This document shows positions 1-9,257 of a DNA stretch of 64,000 nt, in pieces (the first letter of the stretch is position 1; every line of letters begins with the position of its first letter). Origin of the DNA: Bacteroidota bacterium (lineage in GTDB: Bacteria; Bacteroidota; Bacteroidia; Chitinophagales; Saprospiraceae); contig JAKOVW010000008.1 in NCBI GenBank assembly GCA_029781865.1, forward strand, positions 96,017 through 160,016, given 5' to 3'. Below the pieces are notes generated by a model. The model made no database searches, was not told the origin of the DNA, and was given only the letters and a program-made list of their open reading frames with translations. A program made the position numbers and the translations under genes.

Positions 1-1310
1 AACCCTTCCCGCAATCGCGACTCAACTGGTTTGCTCAATTGTTTATTTAAGAGTACTGGAAAAAGTCCCGGGATGTAAGAAGTTGCAGGCAAATCGAAAC
101 TCGGCTTGCCCTTTAAAAAATCTGTCAATCTTTGCGCAGGCGCTTTCTGCGAACCATCGCCCAGATCAAACATTCGTTTTTCAACTTCATGCTGAAACAT
201 CATTCCACGTAATACACCGAATTTTTCATATGGCTTAAAGTCCTGATCATCCACCGAGGTAACCATACCGCTATTTGCAAATGCAGAATCCCTCCTGGAT
301 AATGACATTCCATTGACCACTATTTCTCCCGGCGATGTTGCTGCAGGAATAATCAAACCTCCCGGACACATACAAAAAGAAAATACACCTTTCCCATCCA
401 CCTGACACGAAATGGAGTAACTAGACGGCGGCAAATTCGGGTTTCTCTTTTTCTGCTTGTATTGAATCTCATCAATTATGGATTGTGGATGCTCAATACG
501 AACACCCAATGCAAATGGTTTGCATTCCATCAAAACATTATGTGCATGTAAATTCTGATATACCGAACGTGCGGAATGTCCGGTAGCTAGAATTAATCGA
601 TCTGATTTATATTGCTTCTGATTGGTTACAAATCCAATTATTTTATTTTGTTCAATAATAAAATTATCGAGTCTTGCATTGAAGTGAACTTCTCCGCCAT
701 GGTCTTCAATCGTTTTCCTGATTCTATTCACAATGGCAGGAAGTTTATTGCTTCCAATATGCGGGTGCACATCAACGAGGATGTCCGGGTCCGCGCCATG
801 ATCAATAAGAAGTTGCAATACTTTATTTATATCACCCCGTTTATTTGAACGGGTGTACAGTTTTCCATCGGAGTATGTTCCGGCGCCCCCTTCTCCGAAA
901 CAATAATTTGAATCGGGATTCACTTTTCCGAATTGCTGAATATCCCGCAAATCTTTACGTCTGAGTCTAACATCCTTTCCCCGCTCGATAATGACCGGTT
1001 TCAAACCCAACTCGATTAATTGCAACGCGGCAAAATATCCACAGGGACCTGCGCCTATTATATGTACTTCCGGTTTATCCGATACATTCTTGTAGGAAAA
1101 TTGAATTCGATTTTCACGAATTGGATCCGTGTCAGAAACTTCAGCGCGTAAAACATAATGTACATTTTTACCCCGTGCATCTATGTTTCTGCGTATGATT
1201 TTAAAATAGATTTTTCTTGAGTCATCGGAATCCAGTTGCCGAAGAATAGCCTTACGATGTGCCTCTTCAGAATGCAAGTCTGATGGTATCAAGCTATAAT
1301 TTACAAGCAT
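1..1310 (-). CDS. FAD-dependent dehydrogenase (COG2509-like), C-terminus cut by window edge
   Basis: Reading the minus strand from the ATG at 1310 gives an open frame of more than 430 codons that runs off the window start, so the C-terminus is missing. The protein begins MLVNYSLIPSDLHSEEAH. It has an N-terminal region of about 90 residues, then a dinucleotide-binding loop GAGPCGYFAALQLIELG and an acidic end to beta-2 (VIIERG), and later GEGGAGTYSDGKLYTRS. This is the layout of the uncharacterised FAD-dependent dehydrogenases of COG2509, a family of flavoprotein oxidoreductases with no settled substrate. The start lies 4 bases after the kdsA stop, so it is probably the last or a late gene of the SPOR-kdsA operon. 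Family assignment is confident from motifs; the reaction is unknown. Confidence 0.82.
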   Translation of the reverse strand, partial: MLVNYSLIPSDLHSEEAHRKAILRQLDSDDSRKIYFKIIRRNIDARGKNVHYVLRAEVSDTDPIRENRIQFSYKNVSDKPEVHIIGAGPCGYFAALQLIELGLKPVIIERGKDVRLRRKDLRDIQQFGKVNPDSNYCFGEGGAGTYSDGKLYTRSNKRGDINKVLQLLIDHGADPDILVDVHPHIGSNKLPAIVNRIRKTIEDHGGEVHFNARLDNFIIEQNKIIGFVTNQKQYKSDRLILATGHSARSVYQNLHAHNVLMECKPFALGVRIEHPQSIIDEIQYKQKKRNPNLPPSSYSISCQVDGKGVFSFCMCPGGLIIPAATSPGEIVVNGMSLSRRDSAFANSGMVTSVDDQDFKPYEKFGVLRGMMFQHEVEKRMFDLGDGSQKAPAQRLTDFLKGKPSFDLPATSYIPGLFPVLLNKQLSKPVESRLREG

Positions 1311-1314
1311 AAAT

Positions 1315-2130
1315 TTACCGTATGGCAGAGCGAATCTTACACAATTTTTCGAGCAAAGGATTCAGCAGATTTAACTTTAGCATATTGGCTCCATCTGATT
1401 TTGCCCTTTCCGGATTTGGATGCGTTTCAATAAACAACCCGTCTGCTCCAACCGCAATTGCTGCTTTACTGATGGTCTCTATCAATTCAGGTCTTCCACC
1501 GGTCACACCGCTGCTCTGATTTGGTTGCTGCAATGAATGCGTGCAATCCATGATTACCGGTACATCAAATCGCTGCATGATGGGTATACTTCTGTAATCC
1601 ACCACCAGATCCTGATAACCGAACGTTGTACCCCGCTCTGTCAGCCAGACATTGGGGTTGCCACATTGCACAATCTTATCCACAGCATGCTTCATTCCTT
1701 CAGGACTCATGAATTGACCCTTCTTGACATTGACAATTTTATTTGTATTTGCCGCGGCAACCAATAAGGATGTCTGCCTGCATAGAAATGCCGGTATTTG
1801 AAGCACATCCAAAAATTGCGCTGCCCAGTTTGCTTCCTCATCTGTATGAATGTCTGAAGTAACAGGTAATTGAAATGTTTCTGAAATCCCTTTAAGTATT
1901 TCGGCACTGGCTTCATCGCCTATTCCTGAAAAAGAATCCAGCCGGGACCTGTTGGCTTTTTTATAAGATGCCTTGAATATATATGGGATCGAATAGTCCT
2001 GACAAATTTCTTTTACTTTGCCGGCAATTTCTTCGCACAAATCCTTAGACTCAACCACACAGGGTCCTGCAATTAGAAAAAACTGCTCATTAGTCCTCTT
2101 TTGTATCTTATTGAGTATCTCTGATTTCAT
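1315..2130 (-). CDS. kdsA: 3-deoxy-8-phosphooctulonate (KDO-8-P) synthase
   Basis: This enzyme condenses phosphoenolpyruvate with arabinose-5-phosphate to KDO-8-phosphate, a step of lipopolysaccharide inner-core synthesis in the cytoplasm. The 271-residue length is normal. Diagnostic motifs are IPYIFKASYKKANRS, IPAFLCRQTSLL, NVKKGQFMSPEGM, DCTHSLQQP and FIETHPNPERAKSDG. Where the E. coli enzyme has Asn in GGMNVLES, this protein has AGPCVVES with Cys24. The conserved His of CTHS, Glu of FIETHP and Asp of KSDG are also present, so by family knowledge it should be a metal-dependent (class II) enzyme. The gene lies 13 bases after the SPOR-protein gene and 4 bases before the FAD dehydrogenase, indicating an operon. 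It implies that this organism makes KDO-containing LPS. Confidence 0.96.
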   Translation of the reverse strand: MKSEILNKIQKRTNEQFFLIAGPCVVESKDLCEEIAGKVKEICQDYSIPYIFKASYKKANRSRLDSFSGIGDEASAEILKGISETFQLPVTSDIHTDEEANWAAQFLDVLQIPAFLCRQTSLLVAAANTNKIVNVKKGQFMSPEGMKHAVDKIVQCGNPNVWLTERGTTFGYQDLVVDYRSIPIMQRFDVPVIMDCTHSLQQPNQSSGVTGGRPELIETISKAAIAVGADGLFIETHPNPERAKSDGANMLKLNLLNPLLEKLCKIRSAIR

Positions 2131-2143
2131 GCTGCTTATTGCA

Positions 2144-3160
2144 TTAATATTTTAAAACCCAGGAATCGGGGTGATACTTTTTCTTTAATTCTTCAACCAT
2201 ACTTTGCAAATCATGCTTAAAACAATTAAACTGTATGCCGACTCTGTGAAACTTTCCGTATTCTCCGCGATATACTTCATACCCATCTGATTTAACTTTC
2301 ATGGATAATTTTTCCGCATTTGACAATTTCACGAATGAACCCACTATGATGATACAGGGTTTGTATTTGATCTGATCATTCAGCTCTTTCACATTGGCAG
2401 AATCAACAACTATTTCATTCTTAAGTTGAGTTGATGTATCCGATTGCCTAATTCTTACTGTATCCTTGGTTTGCAACAATGAATCATTTATCCTGCCTGT
2501 ATCCGGATTGTGGTTCGATGGACTGACTGCATTAAGGGAATGCATCGTGTCTGAATGTTTATTGGCATTATCCGCATAATGATTTCCTGATCCGCGGGGG
2601 CAACACAATAAACCTAAAAAAACCAGCCACAATATGCCTAAGGCAATTAAAAGTAAGGCCAGTTCTTTTTTAGATTTTGAACGCGGCTTCTGTACAACAG
2701 CAGCTGGAACAGGAGTAAATTCCTGTATAGCCTGATTCTCAAGAGGCATAATAGACAACGGCTCCATCCAGTAAAATTCCTGATGGATATTATTTTGACT
2801 TTGGGTGAAGACTATGTTTCCGTTTTGACTACCAAGTGTGCCGAATGGAATGAAATCGTAAAACTGATTTCTTCTTAAAGATTCACTTATGGTTTGACAT
2901 AGTGCTGCCAGATGCTCTTCCAGAATATCTTGTTCAAAACCTGTTTCGTTTACCAGATTTTTAATCATCGTTTCTGTCCGAAGGGTATTCGCAGATACAA
3001 ATTCTAGTTCAATCCTGGATGGATAGATCAACTGTTGTATGTGATTGATATAACTTTCAGATTTGGAACCCGTAAATATTCCTAATCCCGGAATTTCGAA
3101 CCAAAGGTGTTGGTTCATATGGGACAAAAGAAGATATACTATATTAAGTTGCTGCGCCAA
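2144..3160 (-). CDS. SPOR domain protein with N-terminal HU/CCDC81-like domain
   Basis: This 338-residue protein has three parts. Residues about 5-120 resemble the HU-CCDC81-type domain found at the N-terminus of many Bacteroidota SPOR proteins (segments such as LWFEIPGLGIFTG and FYDFIPFGTLG). Around residues 165-190 there is one hydrophobic segment (LALLLIALGILWLVFLGLL) preceded by a basic patch. The last 75 residues form a SPOR fold (IIIVGSFVKLSNAEKL, YHPDSWVLKY), which in known members binds denuded peptidoglycan glycan at division sites. The predicted topology is N-terminus in the cytoplasm and SPOR domain in the periplasm, joined by a low-complexity Ser/Thr/Asp linker. It is the first gene of the operon with kdsA. 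The domain call is confident; a division or envelope role is inferred. Confidence 0.8.
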   Translation of the reverse strand: MAQQLNIVYLLLSHMNQHLWFEIPGLGIFTGSKSESYINHIQQLIYPSRIELEFVSANTLRTETMIKNLVNETGFEQDILEEHLAALCQTISESLRRNQFYDFIPFGTLGSQNGNIVFTQSQNNIHQEFYWMEPLSIMPLENQAIQEFTPVPAAVVQKPRSKSKKELALLLIALGILWLVFLGLLCCPRGSGNHYADNANKHSDTMHSLNAVSPSNHNPDTGRINDSLLQTKDTVRIRQSDTSTQLKNEIVVDSANVKELNDQIKYKPCIIIVGSFVKLSNAEKLSMKVKSDGYEVYRGEYGKFHRVGIQFNCFKHDLQSMVEELKKKYHPDSWVLKY

Positions 3161-3320
3161 AAGTCAAATGATCTGCTTGTAGAATCAAAATTAATCAATA
3201 CGAGATCAATCCCACAAAAATGAACAATATGAGTTTTATGAAATTAAACTTCAGCAGCTTACATATTATTTATAAACATAATAAGTTAGTCTTTGCCGCA
3301 ATTTGAAAAACAAGTCCGGA

Positions 3321-4715
3321 TTAGGATGCTGTGATCTCCTTCTTCTTCCTCTTGATTTTGAATAAATCAATCAGTTCTTTCTCGGAAAGAAATTCCAATT
3401 CGGTGAAGTTCGAACTCACTGCTTTTTTGATTTCCTGATATTCTTTGCTTCGTTTATCCTTATAAAATGCCAGAAGTTTTTTTACATAATTCATGCACAT
3501 ACTTTCTGTTTCCAGGTTGAAGGCGGAATTATCGAAAACGGTCATATAACCTGAAATGGTTTTTTGCAATTCAAAGAAGGAATGGTATTCCGGTTCAGTC
3601 AGATTATCGACTACTTTATGAAACAATTGCAATATGGCAAGTCTCAGGCATTCGTTAATAATAGACATTCCTTCATACTGGGCATAAAATGCATTCACTG
3701 CATCGAGGGCATCTTCATGTACAAAACCTTTGTCATGAATTGTTTCAAGAAGACTGTAGTACCGCACGACATCGTCTCCTTCGTTTTTATTTAATAGTGC
3801 ATTGAACTTCCGATCTGCTACAGGGCCAAAATAGACCCCATTTTTATAATTGGACTTTAAAAACTGGAAATACAGCGTGTTGAATTGTTCGTTTTCATAC
3901 CGACATGAATTCAACGCGTTGGAAAGATGCTGTGTTTCGGTTTGATTCAGACTAATGAAATTGGAGATTAGCGCAATGATGTCAATAAATTCAGGTTCTC
4001 TGTAAAATTCTTTCTGAGAAATCAGCTTATGAATTTCATCAATATAGCTATCGTGTTTACTATGAAATGAAATCCGGTTTAAAAGAAAATTTTTGACCGT
4101 CGTAGCCTCTACTTTTAATTCACCTAATGTTTCCGGAAAGCGGGTGTACAAAAAATTGTATTGTGTAAATTGCTTTTTATAGCGCGTCAATAAATTTCTT
4201 CTTTCTTCAACATCTCTGAAACGATCATGGATCATCGACTGAAGAAAGGACTTCACCTTCTTATTTTCAATTTTCTCGAGTAAGTTGGCAATCCAGATAT
4301 CACTACTCAGTGCAAAACCCAATTGTACTGTTTGGCCAATGCGCTGTCTGATTACATCAAAATTGGTTGAATTTGCAATTGCAAGCAAAATGGTTTTAAA
4401 CGGTTCCTGAGGACGCGTATATTTGATTTGATCATTGATTTCGCCTCTAAGTACACTATATCCAAGAATTCTGGGTTGGAACAAACCTTCAAAGAAAGGA
4501 TTCAGCAATACCTGTTCCAATTCCGGTAGTTGCAAAGGATGATTTTCTGCAACTTCCTGATATATTTCTCCGATATAAGGCTCGTAGGTTTCCTGAAGTA
4601 CCTTATACAATTCAGGAGTTTCTTCCTCTAGATAAGCTGCCAGTTCATCAGAACCCTGAATGAGTTCCGCAACTCCCTGAAGTCTTTCCTTATAATCCTG
4701 CAAAAGGCTCTGCAT
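3321..4715 (-). CDS. hypothetical helical protein, 464 aa
   Basis: I do not recognise a family. The frame is open from a TTG at 4739, but the ATG at 4715 (MQSLLQDYKERLQGV) is the better start because it gives a clean hydrophilic N-terminus. The protein has no signal peptide or membrane segment, so it is probably cytoplasmic. The sequence looks largely alpha-helical, rich in Leu, Glu, Lys and aromatic residues, and ends in a very basic tail (FKIKRKKKEITAS). It sits alone between rpsP (about 160 bases upstream on the same strand) and the SPOR-kdsA operon. Codon use looks like its neighbours. Its reality is supported by length and by the lack of a competing long frame. Confidence 0.75.
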   Translation of the reverse strand: MQSLLQDYKERLQGVAELIQGSDELAAYLEEETPELYKVLQETYEPYIGEIYQEVAENHPLQLPELEQVLLNPFFEGLFQPRILGYSVLRGEINDQIKYTRPQEPFKTILLAIANSTNFDVIRQRIGQTVQLGFALSSDIWIANLLEKIENKKVKSFLQSMIHDRFRDVEERRNLLTRYKKQFTQYNFLYTRFPETLGELKVEATTVKNFLLNRISFHSKHDSYIDEIHKLISQKEFYREPEFIDIIALISNFISLNQTETQHLSNALNSCRYENEQFNTLYFQFLKSNYKNGVYFGPVADRKFNALLNKNEGDDVVRYYSLLETIHDKGFVHEDALDAVNAFYAQYEGMSIINECLRLAILQLFHKVVDNLTEPEYHSFFELQKTISGYMTVFDNSAFNLETESMCMNYVKKLLAFYKDKRSKEYQEIKKAVSSNFTELEFLSEKELIDLFKIKRKKKEITAS

Positions 4716-4872
4716 ACAGATAAATTTAAGTATTAACAATGAAAGAACCCGGCAGGAAATCAGGCCTGTCCAGGTTCAATAAATCTTATTCTTCTGCTTA
4801 GTTTGATATTATCCCTCAAAAAATCTTTCATCTGAAGAATTCCTATCATTTGTTGAGAACAGAATTGAACTT

Positions 4873-5334
4873 CTATTCTTCGTTCGTGACCGGTTCTGCT
4901 GCAGGTGGTGCCTCCGCAACTCCCTTAGCTTCTCCGCTGATTTTCTTATGAATTTCAGCAAGTTCCTTCTTTCTGGCTTCTACTTTTTGGGATATAGAAC
5001 CTTCTTTCGCGGCTATCCAATCCTGATACATCTGATCCGCTTTTTCCTGGGTAAGGGCTCCTTTCTGAACACCCCGGTTAAGATGTTTGCGGTACAAAAC
5101 ACCTTTATATCGCATAATTGCACGGATAGTATCGGTAGGTTGAGCGCCTTTCATAAGCCATTCATAGGCTTTATCGCGGTCCAACTCAACCGTTGCCGGC
5201 TTGGTAATTGGATTGTAAATACCTATTCTTTCGATAAACCGCCCGTCTCTGGGTGCCCTGGCATCTGCGATAACGATGTGGTAAAATGGGGCTTTTTTGC
5301 GGCCTTTCCGCTGTAATCTGATTTTTACGGCCAT
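4873..5334 (-). CDS. rpsP: 30S ribosomal protein bS16
   Basis: The N-terminus [20 protein letters not shown] and the following [12 protein letters not shown] and [19 protein letters not shown] segments are characteristic of ribosomal protein bS16 of the small subunit. The core of about 80 residues is followed by a long charged and Ala/Pro/Glu-rich extension, taking the protein to 153 residues; such extended bS16 proteins are common in Bacteroidota. A TACCTTTG box on the minus strand at 5411-5418 could be its promoter, with an AT-rich leader and no Shine-Dalgarno sequence. The usual rimM-trmD partners are not adjacent here. Confidence 0.97.
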   Translation of the reverse strand: MAVKIRLQRKGRKKAPFYHIVIADARAPRDGRFIERIGIYNPITKPATVELDRDKAYEWLMKGAQPTDTIRAIMRYKGVLYRKHLNRGVQKGALTQEKADQMYQDWIAAKEGSISQKVEARKKELAEIHKKISGEAKGVAEAPPAAEPVTNEE

Positions 5335-5410
5335 TTGTTGCTGTTTTTTAGTTAAAAATAGACCTTTATCGGTTTACTCCGTTAAACGGGCTGTACCGAC
5401 AAATGAGGCG

Positions 5411-5418
5411 CAAAGGTA
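5411..5418 (-). promoter_or_regulatory. candidate -7 box (TACCTTTG) for rpsP
   Basis: The minus strand reads TACCTTTG here, matching the Bacteroidota sigma-A -7 consensus TAnnTTTG. It lies 77 bases upstream of the rpsP start. A TTTA or TTTG element can be drawn about 17-25 bases further upstream, but its spacing is not ideal. Confidence 0.4.
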
Positions 5419-5671
5419 AGCAAGTGTTTCGGAATAAACGAATCAAAAATGAAGGAAAAATATTGTTTCGGTAATCGCCATGGCCTTTCGAAAAGATTGA
5501 ATCGCCTCTTATTGGGTCCTAAATAAAAAATTGTGCCCCTTTAATAAATAGGCACCACAAAAGTTTATAGTCTGTCTATCTTGCAATACCTGGTTAATGT
5601 CAATTTGTTTAGGTATTAGTAAAGAGACATTCTAACCCAACTAATAAATGTATTAATAATAAAATCAGGAC
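5419..5671. other. intergenic region between divergent rpsP and dinD-like gene
   Basis: This stretch separates two divergent genes. Apart from the rpsP promoter candidate beside it I see no gene, tRNA or clear regulatory element. A short imperfect inverted repeat (TGTGCC ... GGCACcACA, around 5532-5561) is present, but it has no U-run that would make it a terminator. Confidence 0.4.
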
Positions 5672-6511
5672 ATGGAAAAGAACACGATTACCAAGCTCAA
5701 CAAGACCTTCGAAAAATATGCCTATGAACATAACGGAGTCGAATATTGGCTTGCAAGAGACCTTCAGGAATTATTAGGCTATGCCGAATGGCGCAATTTT
5801 TTAAATGCAGTTGACAAAGCCAAAGAAAGCTGCGAAACCACTGGTGACGGGGTACCTGATCATTTTGTTGACATCAACAAAATGATCGAATTGGGTAAAG
5901 GAGGGCAAAGAAAAGTGGATGACATCATGCTTACCAGATACGCTTGTTATTTAATTGCTCAAAATGGAGATCCCAAAAAAGAAGCTATTGCTTTTGCACA
6001 AAGTTATTTCGCAATTCAAACGCGCAAACAAGAGATGCTGGAAGAACGAATTCTTCTGAATGAACGATTACAGGCACGGGAAAAACTGGCTATCACTGAA
6101 ACAGAATTATCCAAGAATATTTATGAAAGAGGAGTTGACCATAAAGGCTTTGCTAATATCCGCAGTCAAGGCGATTGGGCTTTGTTTGGTGGCCATAACA
6201 CTAGTGTTATGAAAAGAAAATTAGGAATTGATCAAAACAGATCTTTAGCAGATTTCTTACCTACCATAACCATTTCCGCTAAACAGCTGGCAACTGAAAT
6301 AACTAACTTTAATTTAAAGAAAAACAATTTGAAAGGTGAATCCAAAATAACAGACGAACATGTAAAAAACAATCAGGATATAAGAACACTTCTGGGTAAA
6401 AGCAATATCAAACCAGAACGATTACCTGCTGAAGAAGACATCAAAAAACTTCAACGCAAAGTAAAATCTTCAGACAGGAATATTGCTAAAAAGAAACTCA
6501 AAGGGATTTAA
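5672..6511 (+). CDS. dinD: DinD-like DNA damage-inducible protein D
   Basis: The 279-residue protein matches the DinD family. It has an N-terminal Bro-N-like region (GVEYWLARDLQELLGYAEWRNF), the conserved FVDINKMIELGKGGQRKVDD and LTRYACYLIAQNGDPKK segments, and a central helical part with ERGVDHKGFANIRSQGD and LFGGHNTSVMKRKLG. In E. coli DinD is LexA-controlled and inhibits RecA strand exchange. That role is family knowledge and is not shown here: I see no obvious LexA box upstream. The gene is a single plus-strand unit in a minus-strand neighbourhood. DinD genes are patchily distributed and often horizontally moved, but base composition here is not visibly different. Confidence 0.88.
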   Translation: MEKNTITKLNKTFEKYAYEHNGVEYWLARDLQELLGYAEWRNFLNAVDKAKESCETTGDGVPDHFVDINKMIELGKGGQRKVDDIMLTRYACYLIAQNGDPKKEAIAFAQSYFAIQTRKQEMLEERILLNERLQAREKLAITETELSKNIYERGVDHKGFANIRSQGDWALFGGHNTSVMKRKLGIDQNRSLADFLPTITISAKQLATEITNFNLKKNNLKGESKITDEHVKNNQDIRTLLGKSNIKPERLPAEEDIKKLQRKVKSSDRNIAKKKLKGI

Positions 6512-6623
6512 TTTGAACAGAATTAATCTGAAGTAATGTTCTCTTTTTTTTAATTATTAAATGGTATACATTGTTACTCATCTTAAGAGCGTTCACTTCA
6601 AATAATGCTATAAATACCATAGT

Positions 6624-9158
6624 TTAAAAATCCATTCTCAATTTTAAATTGAGTCTCCTCGAACTTAAATAATTAGGAATGGCAAATTCATAATTATAGA
6701 GTGATTTTATCCAGCTGATCGATGCTTCATTTTTAACTTCCAGCATATTGAACACTTCCAGGCTCAACCATGTCTGACGCGTAAACCTTAAAAAATGAAA
6801 AGGATTCTTTTTTTTCATTTTTTTCTCATCCCACATCAAAAAAGAAAACCCAATGTCAACACGATGGTACGGTTTAAAATTTTTATCATTCCGATAAACT
6901 ATATTATTCCCTTTTAAGCCATAAGGCAAACCACTTGCAATGGTAATATTTACGTGCATTTTAAAATTATCATTTTTAGGCAGATAGTCCTGGAAAAATA
7001 TACCCAATGCAAATAATTGATCTGTTGGTCGAGGCACGTCTTTAACATTGATTCCATCCGGGTTTCCGATTTCTCTTTCTTTGTGTTGAACTCCGTTTAA
7101 TTGTTCGCGTGTCCGAAGAAAAGAAAGATTTACCCAGGATTCCACGCCAGGCACAAACTCTCCGTTTATTCTGTTATCCCAACCAATGGCATACCCTTTG
7201 GAGTCATTGTACCCGGAATACCGGATGCGTACATTATCCAATTCATATGAAACCATATCCCACAAATTCTTGTAATAGATTTCTGAAATCCATCGGAATT
7301 TTGAAGGACTGATTTTACTCATTTTAAAATCTTTCTGCAATCCCAGAACTACATGAAACGACTTTTGAGATTTCAGATCAAAATTTAAAGAACCATCAGG
7401 AGTTCTCATCTCACGATAAAACGGGGGCTGATGATACAATCCACCGGATAACCAGTAATGCACATTTTTTTTGTTATGCAATGGAATCCATTCCAGTTTC
7501 ATTCTTGGATTGATAATCCATTCTCCATTGAGCTGCGAATGTTGCACACGTACACCTGGTATTAATTTAATGGCTGCATTGTCATTATGGAAAATCTGAA
7601 TCTCATCCTGAATCCATGCTGCTGTTTTTGCATTAGTAAAATCATTTTTGGATTTATAGACGTAATTTAAATTGAGTTCACTCTCATTATACGGCAAAGA
7701 AAAACCCGCAGAATCAATCCGTTCCCATTCATTAATTTTATCATTGATCAATTCCTTTCTATACGAAAGACCCCACTGAATAAAATGCGATAATGACGAA
7801 GTTTTGTTTCCATAATCAAAACCGCCTCTGATTTCATTGTGATAAACGAGACTATTCAGGTAATTACGTGTATACAGATGTTGGGTTCCTTCACCCCATA
7901 ACTTGACTTCTTTGCCCTGCTTATCCGTATTTCCCGCTTCAATTTCAACCAACCGGTAATAACCAAGTATATCAAATTGCTCAGCTTCATATCCACTGTA
8001 TACGGATGAAAGAAATTTTATAAAATACGGATTCTTTTTATTCTCCGGAATAAACGTCAGACTAATGCCAGCCATATTTTGTTCGAAAATATCTTTTTCT
8101 GCGCCTTCAAAATAGGTATTCAGATTTAATAACATAAACACAGAACCAGTCGCTGTCACTGAAGACTCCGGAATTAATTTAAATACGCTCTTATTTATAT
8201 TTCCGATAAAAGCCAATTTTAAATTTCTGCTCAGGTCATAGGACAAATAAGATTGAATATCCAGGAAGTCCGGCTGATATTCTCCCTGTACATCCAGGCT
8301 GTTCAATAAATATTTGGTCGTTTTATATCTTGCTCCAACCAAATACCTGAACTTTTTACTTTTGTCAGAACCTGTAGCCAGCGATCCTTCCAGATGAGCA
8401 CTTGCACCTAATGCGCCTGCAACGAAACTGGCCCTTAAAGAATCCGGAATTTTATATTTGATATCAAGTACCGAAGACTGTTTATCACCATACTTTGCTT
8501 CAAATCCACCTGATGAAAATTTTAATTCTTTAATTAGATCGGAATTTGGAAATGTAAGACCTTCCTGTTGTCCGTTGCGGATTAACTGTGGTCGGAAAAT
8601 TTCAAAATCATTTACAAACACGAGATTCTCATCATAAGAACCACCGCGAACGCTATATTGAGATGACAACTCCCCTCCTGCGCTGCTTCTGACACCTAAT
8701 GCAATGGAAGGCAAGACACTTTCAATATTACCGCTGACTGTCGGAAGCTTATCAAACGAAGATGCTTTTTCTACTACTCCTGCATCTTTGTTTTCTTTTA
8801 AACCGGTCACCTCTATTGCTGTGTTTACTTTTTTTTGCATCGCAATTTGAAGAACAGGATTTGCCATCAGTTCCTTCCGGTTGAATTTGAACTCTTTCAT
8901 TTCAAATCCAAGTCTATTACATCTGATCACAAGTTTATCTGTTAGCGGAACAATGAGATTGAATTTACCGCTGCGATCCGTTTCAGTAAAATAACTGGTC
9001 TCCGGTACATAAACACTTGCAAACTCCAACGGAGTTTGATCTTCTTTATCAACTACACTTCCTGAAATGCGAATTGTGGATTCCTGTGCTTCAACCGGAT
9101 GGATGAACACCATCCATAGTAAATTAACGACTAAAAAGATTTGTAAAAAACGGTGCAT
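6624..9158 (-). CDS. TonB-dependent outer membrane receptor
   Basis: This protein is a TonB-dependent transporter of the outer membrane. The start is taken at the ATG at 9158, giving 844 residues and a signal peptide MHRFLQIFLVVNLLWMVF ending at VEAQE; the frame also extends to a TTG at 9176. After the signal comes a carboxypeptidase-regulatory-like beta-sandwich (residues about 25-110: RISGSVVDKEDQTPLEFASVYVP is its core pattern), then a plug domain with SVRGGSYDENLVFVNDFEIF, and a beta-barrel ending in an aromatic strand (LNLKLRMDF). There is no SusD partner next to it, so it is probably not a polysaccharide-utilisation pair. The substrate is unknown. A TonB protein is encoded about 9 kb away (17350-18120). 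Confidence 0.92.
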   Translation of the reverse strand: MHRFLQIFLVVNLLWMVFIHPVEAQESTIRISGSVVDKEDQTPLEFASVYVPETSYFTETDRSGKFNLIVPLTDKLVIRCNRLGFEMKEFKFNRKELMANPVLQIAMQKKVNTAIEVTGLKENKDAGVVEKASSFDKLPTVSGNIESVLPSIALGVRSSAGGELSSQYSVRGGSYDENLVFVNDFEIFRPQLIRNGQQEGLTFPNSDLIKELKFSSGGFEAKYGDKQSSVLDIKYKIPDSLRASFVAGALGASAHLEGSLATGSDKSKKFRYLVGARYKTTKYLLNSLDVQGEYQPDFLDIQSYLSYDLSRNLKLAFIGNINKSVFKLIPESSVTATGSVFMLLNLNTYFEGAEKDIFEQNMAGISLTFIPENKKNPYFIKFLSSVYSGYEAEQFDILGYYRLVEIEAGNTDKQGKEVKLWGEGTQHLYTRNYLNSLVYHNEIRGGFDYGNKTSSLSHFIQWGLSYRKELINDKINEWERIDSAGFSLPYNESELNLNYVYKSKNDFTNAKTAAWIQDEIQIFHNDNAAIKLIPGVRVQHSQLNGEWIINPRMKLEWIPLHNKKNVHYWLSGGLYHQPPFYREMRTPDGSLNFDLKSQKSFHVVLGLQKDFKMSKISPSKFRWISEIYYKNLWDMVSYELDNVRIRYSGYNDSKGYAIGWDNRINGEFVPGVESWVNLSFLRTREQLNGVQHKEREIGNPDGINVKDVPRPTDQLFALGIFFQDYLPKNDNFKMHVNITIASGLPYGLKGNNIVYRNDKNFKPYHRVDIGFSFLMWDEKKMKKKNPFHFLRFTRQTWLSLEVFNMLEVKNEASISWIKSLYNYEFAIPNYLSSRRLNLKLRMDF

Positions 9159-9257
9159 GAAGAATTTGGTTTCCAAATAGAACCCTGTTCATGCAAATAT
9201 CTAAATAATAAATTGAAATTTTAAGAATTGCAATTACCGCAAGCAGATTCAAATCTA

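Noticed and set aside
5590..5671. LexA box upstream of the DinD-like gene
   Set aside because: I looked for a palindromic SOS-type operator and found none that I could defend; Bacteroidota LexA motifs are also not well fixed.
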